NCBI GenBank assembly: GCA_023512835.1
Contig: JAKCVP010000434.1
Coordinates: 16,803-80,802 of the forward strand
DNA: 64,000 nt
Source of the DNA: Taxillus chinensis
Lineage: Eukaryota > Streptophyta > Magnoliopsida > Santalales > Loranthaceae
Reading direction: 5' to 3'
Shown here: positions 12,129-22,168 of the stretch, in pieces
Layout: every line of letters starts with the position of its first letter
Numbering within the stretch: the first letter of the stretch is position 1
The notes under the pieces: model-generated
Databases searched by the model: none
What the model was told of the DNA's origin: nothing
Seen by the model: only the letters and a program-made list of their open reading frames with translations
Translations under genes and position numbers: made by a program

Positions 12129-12928
12129 TCACTGAGGGGCTTGTATACCTTCTACCCAACGCCCGCTCTTGCCACCCTCTTTCAGGAGTACTCTTGCACC
12201 TCCAATCACCATGGCCTTATCGACAGCCTTGCACATGTCGTATGCGGTCAAAGCAGCGACAGTAGCTGCCGTCATGGCTTCCATCTCCACTCCTGTCTGC
12301 CCTTGCGTATGTACCTTGGCAGTAATGACAATAGCGCCATGGTGGCCGACATCCTCTTCTTCTGGCCTTTTGACTTCCTCCGAGTCCTCACGCGCAGCGC
12401 TCGGCTCGCCTGTGCTATCCTTGCCCGTGGAACTTGTAGGGCCTTCGCTCATGCCCCAGCGTACTTTTCCCTTTAACCTCCCAGCTCCACCACTCACCAC
12501 AGCGACTTCTACGCTTACTCCACTGATGGGAATATTGTGGCAAAGCGGGATCAGGTCGGCCGTTTTTTTGGCGCCCATGATACCCGCGATACGTGTCACC
12601 GCAACGACGTCGCCTTTCTTCATCTGTGCTTCTTCTGGCGATGATGACGGGAAATACGTGTTTTGTATCAGCCGGTAGGTGTTAGTGTTTGAGAATTGAA
12701 GAACAGCACGAGCAATTGCTCGTCGTGCAGTCTTAGGCTTCATTTCGGGAATGTGTACCATATGCGCGTCTCCTTGTTGGCTGAGATGAGTCAGTTGCCC
12801 AGAAGCCGGCCTTGTCGAGGCCACTTTGGTCGACGTTGAAGCATGGCGGAGGAGCTGCATTGCATAACTGTGACCGAGCAAATGCAGTGGTACTGCTCGC
12901 GGACGTGCCGGTTGTAGATTCTCTTGAC
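12129..12928 (-). CDS. cnxABC: MoaC module: cyclic pyranopterin monophosphate synthase (cnxABC-type locus, 3' part)
   Basis: Second enzyme activity of molybdenum-cofactor synthesis, acting on the MoaA product. Motifs: LTHLSQQGDAHMVHI at the start, KKTADLIPLCHNIPISGV, TGVEMEAMTAATVAAL and DKAMVIGGARVLLKEGGKSG, all diagnostic for MoaC. An acidic Ser/Glu-rich insert of about 42 residues (about 12336-12461) interrupts the fold between two strands. The first in-frame ATG is 12860 (MQLLRHASTSTKV, 243 aa). The frame stays open upstream to the acceptor at 12929 (branch GCTAAC, then GGTACAG), so I favour joining to the upstream MoaA module through a 215-nt intron (12929-13143), giving a 712-aa fusion like Aspergillus CnxABC. 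A separate gene starting at 12860 is the alternative. Confidence 0.85.
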
Positions 12929-13135
12929 CTGTACCAGTGTTAGCAGCTTCACCAAGACCAAATTATGATGAGACTAGGAGCCAAAGAAGTCTCATCAAGT
13001 CAAGTCTGTACAATTGACGTCGTCTAGACATGATGTGCTGTCGCTCAGATGTTGGTCGTACATGTACCAAACGTCCGCTGATGCTCCAATGCCCAATACG
13101 CTGCGAACTGTCCAATTACGAAAGATTTTGTGATC

Positions 13136-14482
13136 TCACCCACCAATTAATATCATAGGCCGGTTCTTCATATGTTCAAGTTGGCCAATTCCAGCATGTT
13201 TCGCTTTCTTCCTCTTCACAGCCATGCCGATGATATCCAGAAGTTCCATGTTCTTTGAGTCCAGCTCGGGCAAGATCACACCGTCTCCACGAGACCTTTC
13301 GAGCTCTTCAAGCGCGGCATGTACCTCCATTGTCAGAGGTTCACCGTCATTGAATCGCTCTCGCAGCATATCTCTCAGACTGACCTCGGCGTTTCCGAAA
13401 AGACAGACTTTGAGATTGCCATCCGCTGTCATACGAAGCCTGTTGCACGTGCCGCAGAAGTGGTCCGTCATGCTCGTGATGAAGCCCAAGCGGCCTGTAA
13501 AGCCGGGGATTTTGTATGTCTTACTAGTGTCATTGGGGTGATCCTGCACCTTCTCGAGCGTAGGAAATCGATCTCGTATGTTCGATAACATCTCCCGATA
13601 GCCTAGCATCTTTCCCGAAGCCCACTTGTTGCCGTCGAATGGCATGTACTCGATAAAGCGAACTTCAACATCCTTGGAACGTGTCATCTCAACAAAGTTC
13701 AAGATCTGGCTGTCATTGAGACCTCTAATGACTACGCAATTCACTTTGAGCTTGATACTGTGTCCTTTTCTGTTCATCTCAAGGATATTGTCTATCGCGC
13801 GCATGACATTCCCAAAGCCTCGCCTTCTGGTCATGATCTCAAATTGGAATGGATCCAGTGTATCCAGACTGAGATTGACACCAGTGAGCCCATATGATGC
13901 CATCCTCGCGAGCTTCTGTGGGTTCGCTAGCATCAGCCCATTGGTCGTGAGGCACAGCTCCCTCAAGCCTTGTGGTCGCAGATCTCCAATCCTTTGCATG
14001 ATTTCTTCAATGTGGGGATTCACAGTAGGCTCGCCACCCGTCAATCTTATTTTTGTCACACCTTGGGAAACGAACAGCGAAGCCAGTCGCACAATCTCCC
14101 AATGGTTCAGCAAATGTTTCTTGGGTGACTGCGGCACTCCCTCCTCGGGCATGCAGTACAGACATCTCAGATTGCATTTTTCCGTTATCGATATTCTGAG
14201 GTAGTCGTGCTGCCGATTGAAAGTGTCCGTTAAGAAGTCCGAGAACGGTTTCGCATCTTTGACGACATCTCTTCGCGACGGACTCGTTTTACAGGAGATT
14301 GCTGGGCCGTCAGAGGCGACGTGGGGTGCGGTCCGGGTAGACGTAGAGGCTATGGCAGCCGTCCCTGTAGTCGTATGCAAGCGACGTGCGTAGACACCGT
14401 TACGTGGGCAAGGATGTGTAGCGAAACTACGAATAGCATGAAACGGCCGTGTCCTCTGCCCGGCTCTTAACGCCTCAGCCAT
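13136..14482 (-). CDS. cnxABC: MoaA module: GTP 3',8-cyclase, radical SAM (cnxABC-type locus, 5' part)
   Basis: Radical-SAM enzyme for the first step of molybdenum-cofactor synthesis, probably mitochondrial. Residues 1-60 are Arg/Ser/Thr-rich and poor in acidic residues, like a targeting sequence. The SAM cluster motif is CNLRCLYC (CxxxCxxC) at about residue 107. The second cluster is FCGTCNRLRMTADGNLKVC. The GGEPTV motif is present. Unspliced, the frame ends in MKNRPMILIGG and stop: a Gly-Gly C-terminus like human MOCS1A. Using donor GTGGGTGAG at 13143 removes the second Gly and continues into MoaC. It has a divergent promoter with PAP1 (541 bp). Enzyme identity is certain; whether the product is free MoaA, a fusion, or both is open. 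Confidence 0.93.
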   Translation of the reverse strand: MAEALRAGQRTRPFHAIRSFATHPCPRNGVYARRLHTTTGTAAIASTSTRTAPHVASDGPAISCKTSPSRRDVVKDAKPFSDFLTDTFNRQHDYLRISITEKCNLRCLYCMPEEGVPQSPKKHLLNHWEIVRLASLFVSQGVTKIRLTGGEPTVNPHIEEIMQRIGDLRPQGLRELCLTTNGLMLANPQKLARMASYGLTGVNLSLDTLDPFQFEIMTRRRGFGNVMRAIDNILEMNRKGHSIKLKVNCVVIRGLNDSQILNFVEMTRSKDVEVRFIEYMPFDGNKWASGKMLGYREMLSNIRDRFPTLEKVQDHPNDTSKTYKIPGFTGRLGFITSMTDHFCGTCNRLRMTADGNLKVCLFGNAEVSLRDMLRERFNDGEPLTMEVHAALEELERSRGDGVILPELDSKNMELLDIIGMAVKRKKAKHAGIGQLEHMKNRPMILIGG

Positions 14483-15023
14483 GTTTGCTTCACTGACAGA
14501 GGAATTGCGAATGAAGGCTACGTGGATAGGTGAGCAAGCCTGATTTGTGTCAGTACATGAGTCGCCATGACGAACTTATCAAGGTCTACATGGTCGGGCA
14601 GGCAAAGCTTACTCGATGGCAACGGAGCGTGGAGGTCGGAGATGTCGGAGAAAACCCGCCTCGAGGCGGGTGCGGAACGGCGGCCGCGCCAGTGATCGAC
14701 TTGCACTACCGAATCGTGGCTGGTGCGGCTAACGCCTCGAAAGTTGATGCAGCTCAGGTTTCCATCATCGCCCATCCTTGCCATCCCTGGTAGCAGAGCA
14801 ATTTGTGCAATTTTCCTACTAGAATGGTGATTCCTCAGGACTGCTTGATGGTTGCGTCAATCTGACGGATCCTCCGCGCCCGCCTTCCTTTCCAATCACC
14901 GCAAGTGCGTCTGAGCGCCGCTCCTCGTCACGTACACCAGGCCTCTGTTTGGCTTCCGAGTGATCGCACGACCATTCCCAACTTCCATCAGACGGGTGCA
15001 GAGAGCTTTCCTCACTTTTCAAA
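14483..15023. promoter_or_regulatory. Divergent promoter region, cnxABC / PAP1
   Basis: 541 bp between two start codons facing away from each other. It contains the GC-rich 16-bp palindrome at 14655-14670 listed separately. No other element could be named. Confidence 0.55.
14655..14670. repeat. 16-bp perfect palindrome CCCGCCTCGAGGCGGG
   Basis: Perfect inverted repeat with no spacer in the divergent promoter between the MoaA gene and PAP1. It could be a binding site for a dimeric regulator or a hairpin in a leader RNA. Function is inferred from position only. Confidence 0.6.
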
Positions 15024-17052
15024 ATGGCTGCGGCGTCGGTAAATGGCCGCAATCCCACCCATGGCATCACCGGCTCCCTATCCGATTCCTTCCCTGAGCC
15101 GAAAGAGCAGGAACTCAACACACAACTTGTAGAAGAGCTAAAACGCAACAACAATTTCGAGGCACCAGAAGAGACCGAAAGAAGGAAGCAAGTTCTCAGT
15201 CAACTGCAAAAAATGACCACCGAGTTCGTGAAAGCTGTTGCACGGAAGCGGGGTTTGTCACAGGCACTCATCAACGAGACGGATGGCCAAGTCTTTACAT
15301 TTGGTTCCTATTGCTTGGGTGTCTACGGTCCTGGCTCAGATATCGACACATTGCTTGTCAGCCCTAAGCATGTCTCTCGCGAGGACTTCTTTGAAGATTT
15401 CCCCTCCATCATTCGACGCATGGCTCCTCCAGGCGCCCTCGAGGAGCTCAAGCCTGTCCCTGACGCGTTTGTGCCCATCATCAAGCTTGAATACTCCGGC
15501 ATCGACATTGACCTGATCTTCGCACGTGTACTCAAGACAGGTATCCCTCCTGACATTGATCTTAAGGACAACAATTATCTGCGTGGTTTGGATGAGACCG
15601 AGCAACGCTGTCTTAACGGCAAGCGTGTCACCGATGAGATCCTGACTTTGGTGCCTCAAAAGAAGACGTTCAGACACGCCCTTAGAGCGGTTAAGTTGTG
15701 GGCGCAAAGAAGAGCTATCTATGCCAACGTGATGGGCTTCCCCGGCGGCGTTGCCTGGGCTCTCATGGTAGCTCGTATCTGTCAGATGTACCCAAATGCT
15801 GTCGGAAGCAAGCTCATTGTCAAGTTCTTTCACCTAATGTCTCAGTGGAAATGGCCTCAGCCAGTCATGCTCAAGGTCATTGAAGAAGGCCCTTTCCCTG
15901 CCCGTATCTGGAACCCCCTTCAGAATCGCTCCGACCACCATCATCTGATGCCTATCATCACACCAGCTTTCCCATCCATGTGTGCAACTCACAACATCAC
16001 GACGTCCACTAGGAAGGTCATCCTGAAAGAGCTGGAGCGCGCGCGGGACATTAGTGCACAGATCTTTGATGGCAAGCTACCGTGGTCTGCCCTGTTCGAG
16101 AGGCATTCTTTTTTCACCAAAGACTACAAGTACTACCTTAGCATTGTGTCTGCTAGCCGAACGAAAGAAGCTCAACACGCATGGAGCGGTCTAGTGGAAT
16201 CAAAAGTGCGCAAGCTCACCTCAAGTATCGAGCAAGCCAACCACGGCATAGAACTAGCCCGCCCTTACACCAAAGGTTTCGAACGAATCCATGAGTGCCA
16301 CAGTGAGGCCGAAGTGGCAAAGGTCTTTCTCGGCGACCTAAGCTGTCAGGCCAAAGACGAGGGAACGACGACGACCGATGTCTCGAAGGACCCTGCTCAC
16401 GATGCCATTGCACAGGGCAATGCGGACAAGCTCCAGAGCAATGGCGAGGGCTCTGCCAACGTCAACGGAAGTGTGACAGCTAGTGCGGACAAACCTGTTC
16501 GTATCTATACCACGACCTACTACGTGGGCATCCAACTCGCGCCAGGTGCGTTTCATCTACACATATTTTCGCTCTGACATGGATATCGCTAACTCCCGCA
16601 GGCGAGAAATCTCTGGACATTTCGTACTCGACAAATGACTTCATTCGCCAGTGTAAAGACTGGCAGCAGTACTCGGAGGACGTCAATTCAGTCAAGGTCA
16701 TCTATACGCGCAAGTGAGTAGCACAAAAGTCGAGTTGCATATCAGCTTTTAGGCCTGCTAAACGGCCTCTAGTCATCATCTGCCAGACGACTGCTTCATA
16801 GATGGCGAGCAGAAACCTACAGAGAAAGAGAAGAAGAAGTCCAAGAAAGGCAAAGACGCAGGTGGAGCAAAACGCAGCTTCTCCGCAGCTGGGATCGATG
16901 TGCGTCAACCCCGAACTGACGAGTTCACTTTAGCAAATTTTGGTACTAAACGATGCCGCTTGCAGGGAACTCCGGAAAGCGAGTCTAAGCGGCCAAGAGC
17001 CCAAGGAAGCGACCAGTCATCCAAAGCAGTTGCGGCTACGGCAGCGGGATGA
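15024..17052 (+). CDS. PAP1: Poly(A) polymerase, nuclear
   Basis: Adds poly(A) tails to cleaved pre-mRNA. Exons 15024-16545, 16602-16713, 16773-16899 and 16966-17052 give 615 aa. The nucleotidyltransferase signature FGSYCLGVYGPGSDIDTL (GS plus DxD, about residues 90-110) and the third carboxylate strand GIDIDLIFARV are intact. The central domain (FRHALRAVKLWAQRRAIY, then PGGVAWALMVARICQ) and the RNA-binding domain follow. The C-terminus is Lys/Arg-rich (KEKKKSKKGKD, SKRPRAQ), likely a nuclear signal. The last intron (66 nt, 16900-16965) is stop-free and in frame, so retention would add 22 residues. Start ATG context CAAAATGGCTGC is good. Confidence 0.95.
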
Positions 17053-18094
17053 AGGGATGCAACAGTTTGCGGCAGAACATGATGCCAGTCGACATTTATT
17101 TCCTGGTCAGGTATGACGACCAAAGCTGACCACTTGCATCCCGAGCACACCCCCATCTATCATAAGGGATTACTGTGACCCATCCACTTGTTCCATATAG
17201 CATCCCGGCTATCGATTGGCTATGAAGCACGCGCTGAGACAGCGACAGAAGCGAGAAGGTCTAGGTGCTCATCTGATCACTTGTTACATGCTGACAGCCA
17301 CTGGGCTAGATTCTCTCCACCCTCGCATTGGCGACGGGAACAATAACATAAAGCGGAAAGAAAAAAAACAGAAGACGAAAAAAAAGAAAGGTTAGGAAGC
17401 CATTGTGCAGCACGCACGAGGCGCTTCCGTCATGGGTGAGCCGCCTCACGTGGTATTGGACTGCGTGCACGCGAGGCGATCGGAGCTCGCAGGCAGCCAT
17501 TGAAGCAGCAGCTCATGCGTTGGTAAGTATGCAAATTGGGATGCACAGCTGGAGCAGGCTTCGATCGGCAGCGTTACACCAGAGCAGCGTGCACAAGGCT
17601 TTTCAAGGCAAACAGCAGAGAAGCAAACACGTCGTTCGCTCGTCTGAGCATCAGGCAGCTGGACGCCATGTCACCCAATGACAGCGTTCGCGGGACAGGG
17701 AGAGATTGTGGGATTGGGGGCGGCGTGTTGGAAGGCTGGTGGTCACGGTGGTGCAAGACCCTCTCCCTGCTGTACTTCAAGCATCTCTAGACCGCACATA
17801 ACCTGCCAATACATGATTCATTGGACGCGCAAGCGTGTCAAGTCAAACCCAGTGCAGCTTGCGTCTCTGTGCCTGCTGCAAGCCTGTGCTCTACTGGGCG
17901 GAGGCTGAGCAACATCGCCCGCAGCGACCGTAATACGCACTAACATCTATCCGAGCGAGCGACTTTGCCCACCCCAACTTCCACTTCCGCGACGCTCCAG
18001 CTCCCCTTGGCTGCTCTTCCCGCTCGCCACTGGCCTAAAGCCTCAGCGATCTCAGCAGCTCGAGACTGGCCCGCCGCTCACCCGTCTGCTCTCA
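17053..18094. other. Intergenic, PAP1 3' side and Hsp70-like promoter
   Basis: About 1 kb between two rightward genes. An A-rich stretch lies near 17350-17390. The last 150 bp are C/T-rich, typical of a fungal leader. No supported gene. Confidence 0.5.
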
Positions 18095-20442
18095 ATGAAT
18101 ACGCGCTTCAAAAACCTTGTCGGTTCGCGTCGTCGCTCCAGCACCCCACAGGGCCAGGGCCACTCCTCGTCCACCACTACTCTCGATTCTTCTCCCCAGC
18201 CTGGTCAACAGACCCCCTCTTCGCTCGCAAATTCTTCTCAGACCTCCATTCCTATGCACCCGCAGAACAGCCAGCTTGGCCGCCCCCCTTCCTATCCGAA
18301 CTACCCTCCTCCTCACCAGACAAACCTTGGTGCCCCGCAACCGCACGGCCGACCTGCGAGCCCGCTGCCCCCGCCCATTCAGACCCAGGGCCAGGTCCAC
18401 CCGCCATACCCTCCAGGCCAAATGTACGGCAACCAGCCTCCGCCCGCCGGCCCTCCGTCCTACTCCAATTCGCAGCCCAGTGGTTATGGCTACGGCGCAT
18501 ACAATCGCCCTGCTGAGGTCGAGGGCGCTGGGCGCAGCAAGGCGCAATTGATCGTGGGCATAGATTTCGTATGTACCTCCGCCCAAAATTTGCGTCGCAT
18601 CTCCCGAGACTGGATCAAAGAGCTGACATGCGCTGCCTAGGGAACCACCTTCTCCGGCGTTGCCTACGCTTTTGCTACAAATACTGAAGCCAAGGAGGAT
18701 ATCATCACCGAATGGCCTGGCGCAGGCAACCAAACGAAACAGAAGGTCAGTTGCCTACGCGAAAGTTCTCATCAGCCATTTGAATGAGCTGTTAACATGC
18801 ATCCCTCTAGATCCCCACCGTTCTTTACTACGACCAGAATCAGAATGTCGTCGGATGGGGGCCAGATATCGCAGAGGCCCTGGCGCCGACAGGGTATCCC
18901 AAACCCGGTGTACAGAAGGTCGAATGGTTCAAACTTCAGCTCATGCTCTCCGGCAACACGTACATTGACCCCATTAACCTCCCTCCATTGCCGCCTAATA
19001 AATCAGAGGTCGACGTGGCCGCAGACTACCTGTACAAACTTCGCATGGCCATGAGGCGGCAGCTCGAGAAGACGCTTGGTGAAGTCTTTGCGCGAGAAGA
19101 GCGCAACATTCGCTACTTCTTGACTGTTCCTGCCATTTGGAACGATGCTGGCAAGGCTGCCACCCGACAGGCTGCCATACAGGCGGGTTTCCTCCGCGAC
19201 GAGAACGACCCGCGTCTCACGCTGATCACGGAACCTGAAGCCGCCGCACAGTTTTGTTCCAAGACAGGTCTGCTCAACCTCAAGATTCATGATGCGGTGC
19301 TCATTGTTGATTGCGGTGGTGGCACCGTTGATTTGATTGCCTACGAAGTCGAAGAAGAGCAGCCTTTTACAGTTGCTGAGTGCACAGCGGGCTCTGGTGA
19401 TTCTTGTGGATCGACAGCGCTGAACCGTAACTTCAGTAATATCTTGCGAGCAAAGATTCGCAAGATGAAACTTCCAGACGGATCGAAAACAGCTGGGCGC
19501 GTCTACGCCAAGTGTATTATGGACTTTGAAAACCGCATCAAGGCTGATTTCCGCAACAATGGTCAAAAATGGGCTGTTGATGTTGGAATCGAGGCTGAAT
19601 TCCCCGAGGCTGGTATTGAGGAAGGCTACATGACGTTCACAAATGAGGAGATCCTGCAATGCTTTGAGCCTGTTGTACAGAGGATTCTCGAACTTGTACG
19701 CAACCAGATCATCAGCATCCAAGCTCAGAACCGCAACCTGCAGGTAAGTACATTTTCACTTTGCAAGGATCAAAAGTCGAATCATTCGCTAATCATGCTG
19801 TAGAATGTCCTTGTCGTAGGTGGGTTCGGTGCATCAGAATATCTTTTCCAGCAAATTCAACTGCATGTACCTCCGCAATTTTCATCAAAGGTCGTCCGCC
19901 CCATGGACTCGGTCGCTGCCATTGTCAAGGGCGCTGTCACTGCCGGTATCACTGAACGCGTTGTTACATCCCGTGTGGCTCGTCGTCACTACCTGATGGC
20001 CACACTTCAGCCTTTCAAGGAAGGGCATCATCCAGAAGCCTACCGTGTTCCAAGCTTGGATGGTAAAGATCGCTGCAAATATACTCGTCAGATCTTTGTT
20101 CAGAAAGGCCAGCGCATCAAGAACGGGGAGCCCGTCAAAGTGAGCTTCTTCCGCCAAGTCGCTCCCGGTGCAACCCTCATGTACGAAGACGTGGTCTACG
20201 CCTGCGACGACGACGTGTGCCCTGAATACACGAAGGACCCTAGGATCAAGGAAGTCGTTACCCTCACCTCGGATCTTTCTCGCAAGAACCTCGAGAAGGA
20301 CTTTGAACGCATGGACACTCCTCAAGGCACATTCTACCGCGTCTACTTCGACATCTACCTTACTCTTGAAGGCAGCGAGTTCAACGCAGAGCTCGTCTGC
20401 CAAGGTGAAGTCATGGGTCGTTGTAGCGCAAGGTTCCGGTGA
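18095..20442 (+). CDS. Hsp70-like ATPase with proline-rich N-terminal extension
   Basis: Actin/Hsp70-fold ATPase of the divergent fungal type related to HSPA12; client unknown. Exons 18095-18568, 18641-18745, 18811-19743 and 19804-20442 (introns 72, 65, 60 nt) give 716 aa. Residues 1-150 are low-complexity Pro/Gln/Ser/Gly. The ATPase then starts across the first splice junction (IVGIDF, then GTTFSGVAYAF: phosphate loop 1). Phosphate loop 2 is VLIVDCGGGTVDLIAYE. The adenosine loop is NVLVVGGFGASEYLFQQI, directly after the third intron. The C-terminal about 170 residues do not resemble a canonical substrate-binding domain with an EEVD end. The frame is supported by motif continuity across all three joins. 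Confidence 0.88.
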
Positions 20443-22168
20443 ACTGACGCAAGGAAAGGATCTATTAGAATTCGGATTGCTGGCATATTCAGCGAGTCTT
20501 ACGGCCTACGTTGAAGAATTTTGTCTTGATGATGTTCAAGCGCGCTGGACAAGCACCAATGCTCTGACACCGCTATGGCTTCGTCTCTTTGGACTCACGT
20601 CCGTCAGAGCATAGCAACGAACAACCTGCATCAGCGTGTCGGGCGTTTGGGAAGAGGCCAAGAATTGAAAAAGCAGATGTTTTACTGCTCTGGATGGCCC
20701 TGTGCATAATGCTTGCTGGCCGGATGCATAATGATTGTTCGAGAGAACGTTTACATACCCCTTATGTACCTGCTTGAGCTTTTTTGTGTCCTTCTTTCCA
20801 ACTTTTCAGTCTCAATTGCTTCTGCGGTGAAGAGCCATCTGAGCCACTCGCCGGCGCTGGACTTGCGGTCGAGTCTGAGCCGAGCTGAGGACCATGCTCT
20901 CAAGTTGAGATTTTGTCCTGATCAATTACATTCGCACAGGGGCTGCACGACTCCCGGTATTACTTCAAAACATATTATAGTCTGACGGCATTTTGAGGTC
21001 GATGATGCACTTTATTGACTCTTGTGCCATACAGGCGGCTCTGTTCTGGGCTTGACTGCAGCTCTCTCACACGATGAGACGTCAGTGGGGACGACAATGA
21101 CTATCGCACGCAACACGTCTGAAGCACATCGGATAAATCGCAGAACTTGCATTGCACTCCCGTCGGATCCTCATCTAGTCCAAATACATTGCTGCGTCTG
21201 ATCCTGAAAACGTTCACGTGGGCCTCGGGGTTAAAGCGATCAATTTGCTTGGCCTCACTAGGTCAGTCCTACTGCGCGTCGCTTAGTAAGGCACAGGTTG
21301 CAGCTTATACTGACGACCTCTCGTGGGCGTAATCAATACCCGCGCTTCGGCTGAGTCGGCAGGGGAGGCTGGAATCAAGTTTTTCTGCACAATGTTCTGC
21401 GCGGCGCCATTGCTTGACTGACTCAGCTCAGGAAGATTCGTGATCTGAGCGGCGGTAATCTGAGTGGTCGTGATTCTGGATGCGCATTCTTCTCAGTCCG
21501 TCAGGCCTTCTACAGATTCGTGGCCAGCGCTTTGAATAAAACGCTCAATTCTGAGATGAAATGTGTAGTTTTTACGGCAGGGACTGTCCAGATGCTATCC
21601 CTCGGAGAATGCTCGCATCGTAGGATAGAGTTGTTTGCGCTTGATAGAGTCACTGTACTGTAGATGCATCGCCTTACGGATTCGTCGCAAAGCTACTGAA
21701 TCATAACTTCGACTTCTCGTCTCAGCGTCAGCTTCCAGAAGCAACTCATACAGTAGAAGAAGTCTATCCAATGCTCAACGAGCATCTTCGAGTGCATAAT
21801 CCTCGCCCTATGTCTTCAATTCACGGTTGTGACTCGTAGACTTCTAAGTCTTCCCAACCGCACAGGCCGTGATTTCACGCCTTTCATCCCCTGACACGCG
21901 ATCGCCTGACACACTCAACGTTTGCCAGATCTTTTGCTCTCAGAAGGAAGGCACGGGGCTCGCTGCCGTGGCTCCGTACCTTCCTTGCGAGAGGAGGTCG
22001 GTCTTGGTCTCGCACTTAAATTCTTCGCCCACCCTGCCAAAACTTCTTCTGCCTCTCTACACTCACCACACACACCTTGCACCACACAACTTGCAACGCT
22101 TGCCTTGCTTGCAAACATCCAACATCTCACACATTCAAACTACTTCTCACATCAAACAAACTACAATC
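20443..22168. other. Intergenic, 1.7 kb, no gene supported
   Basis: Small frames only. The last about 130 bp are rich in CA and CT with almost no ATG and lead into a good start context (CTACAATCATG), typical of a well-expressed fungal leader for the next gene. Confidence 0.5.

Noticed and set aside
12129..14482. Assembly frameshift splitting one cnxABC gene
   Set aside because: The gap contains a proper donor, branch site and acceptor and the MoaA end is a meaningful Gly-Gly stop, so splicing explains it better than an error.
14518..14793. Overlapping 87-88 codon frames in the cnxABC/PAP1 promoter
   Set aside because: Opposite-strand mirror frames in a GC-rich promoter, with no family motif.
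17965..18733. Long frames overlapping exon 1 of the Hsp70-like gene
   Set aside because: Shadow frames of a biased Pro-rich coding exon; only the frame leading into the IVGIDF ATPase motif continues across introns.
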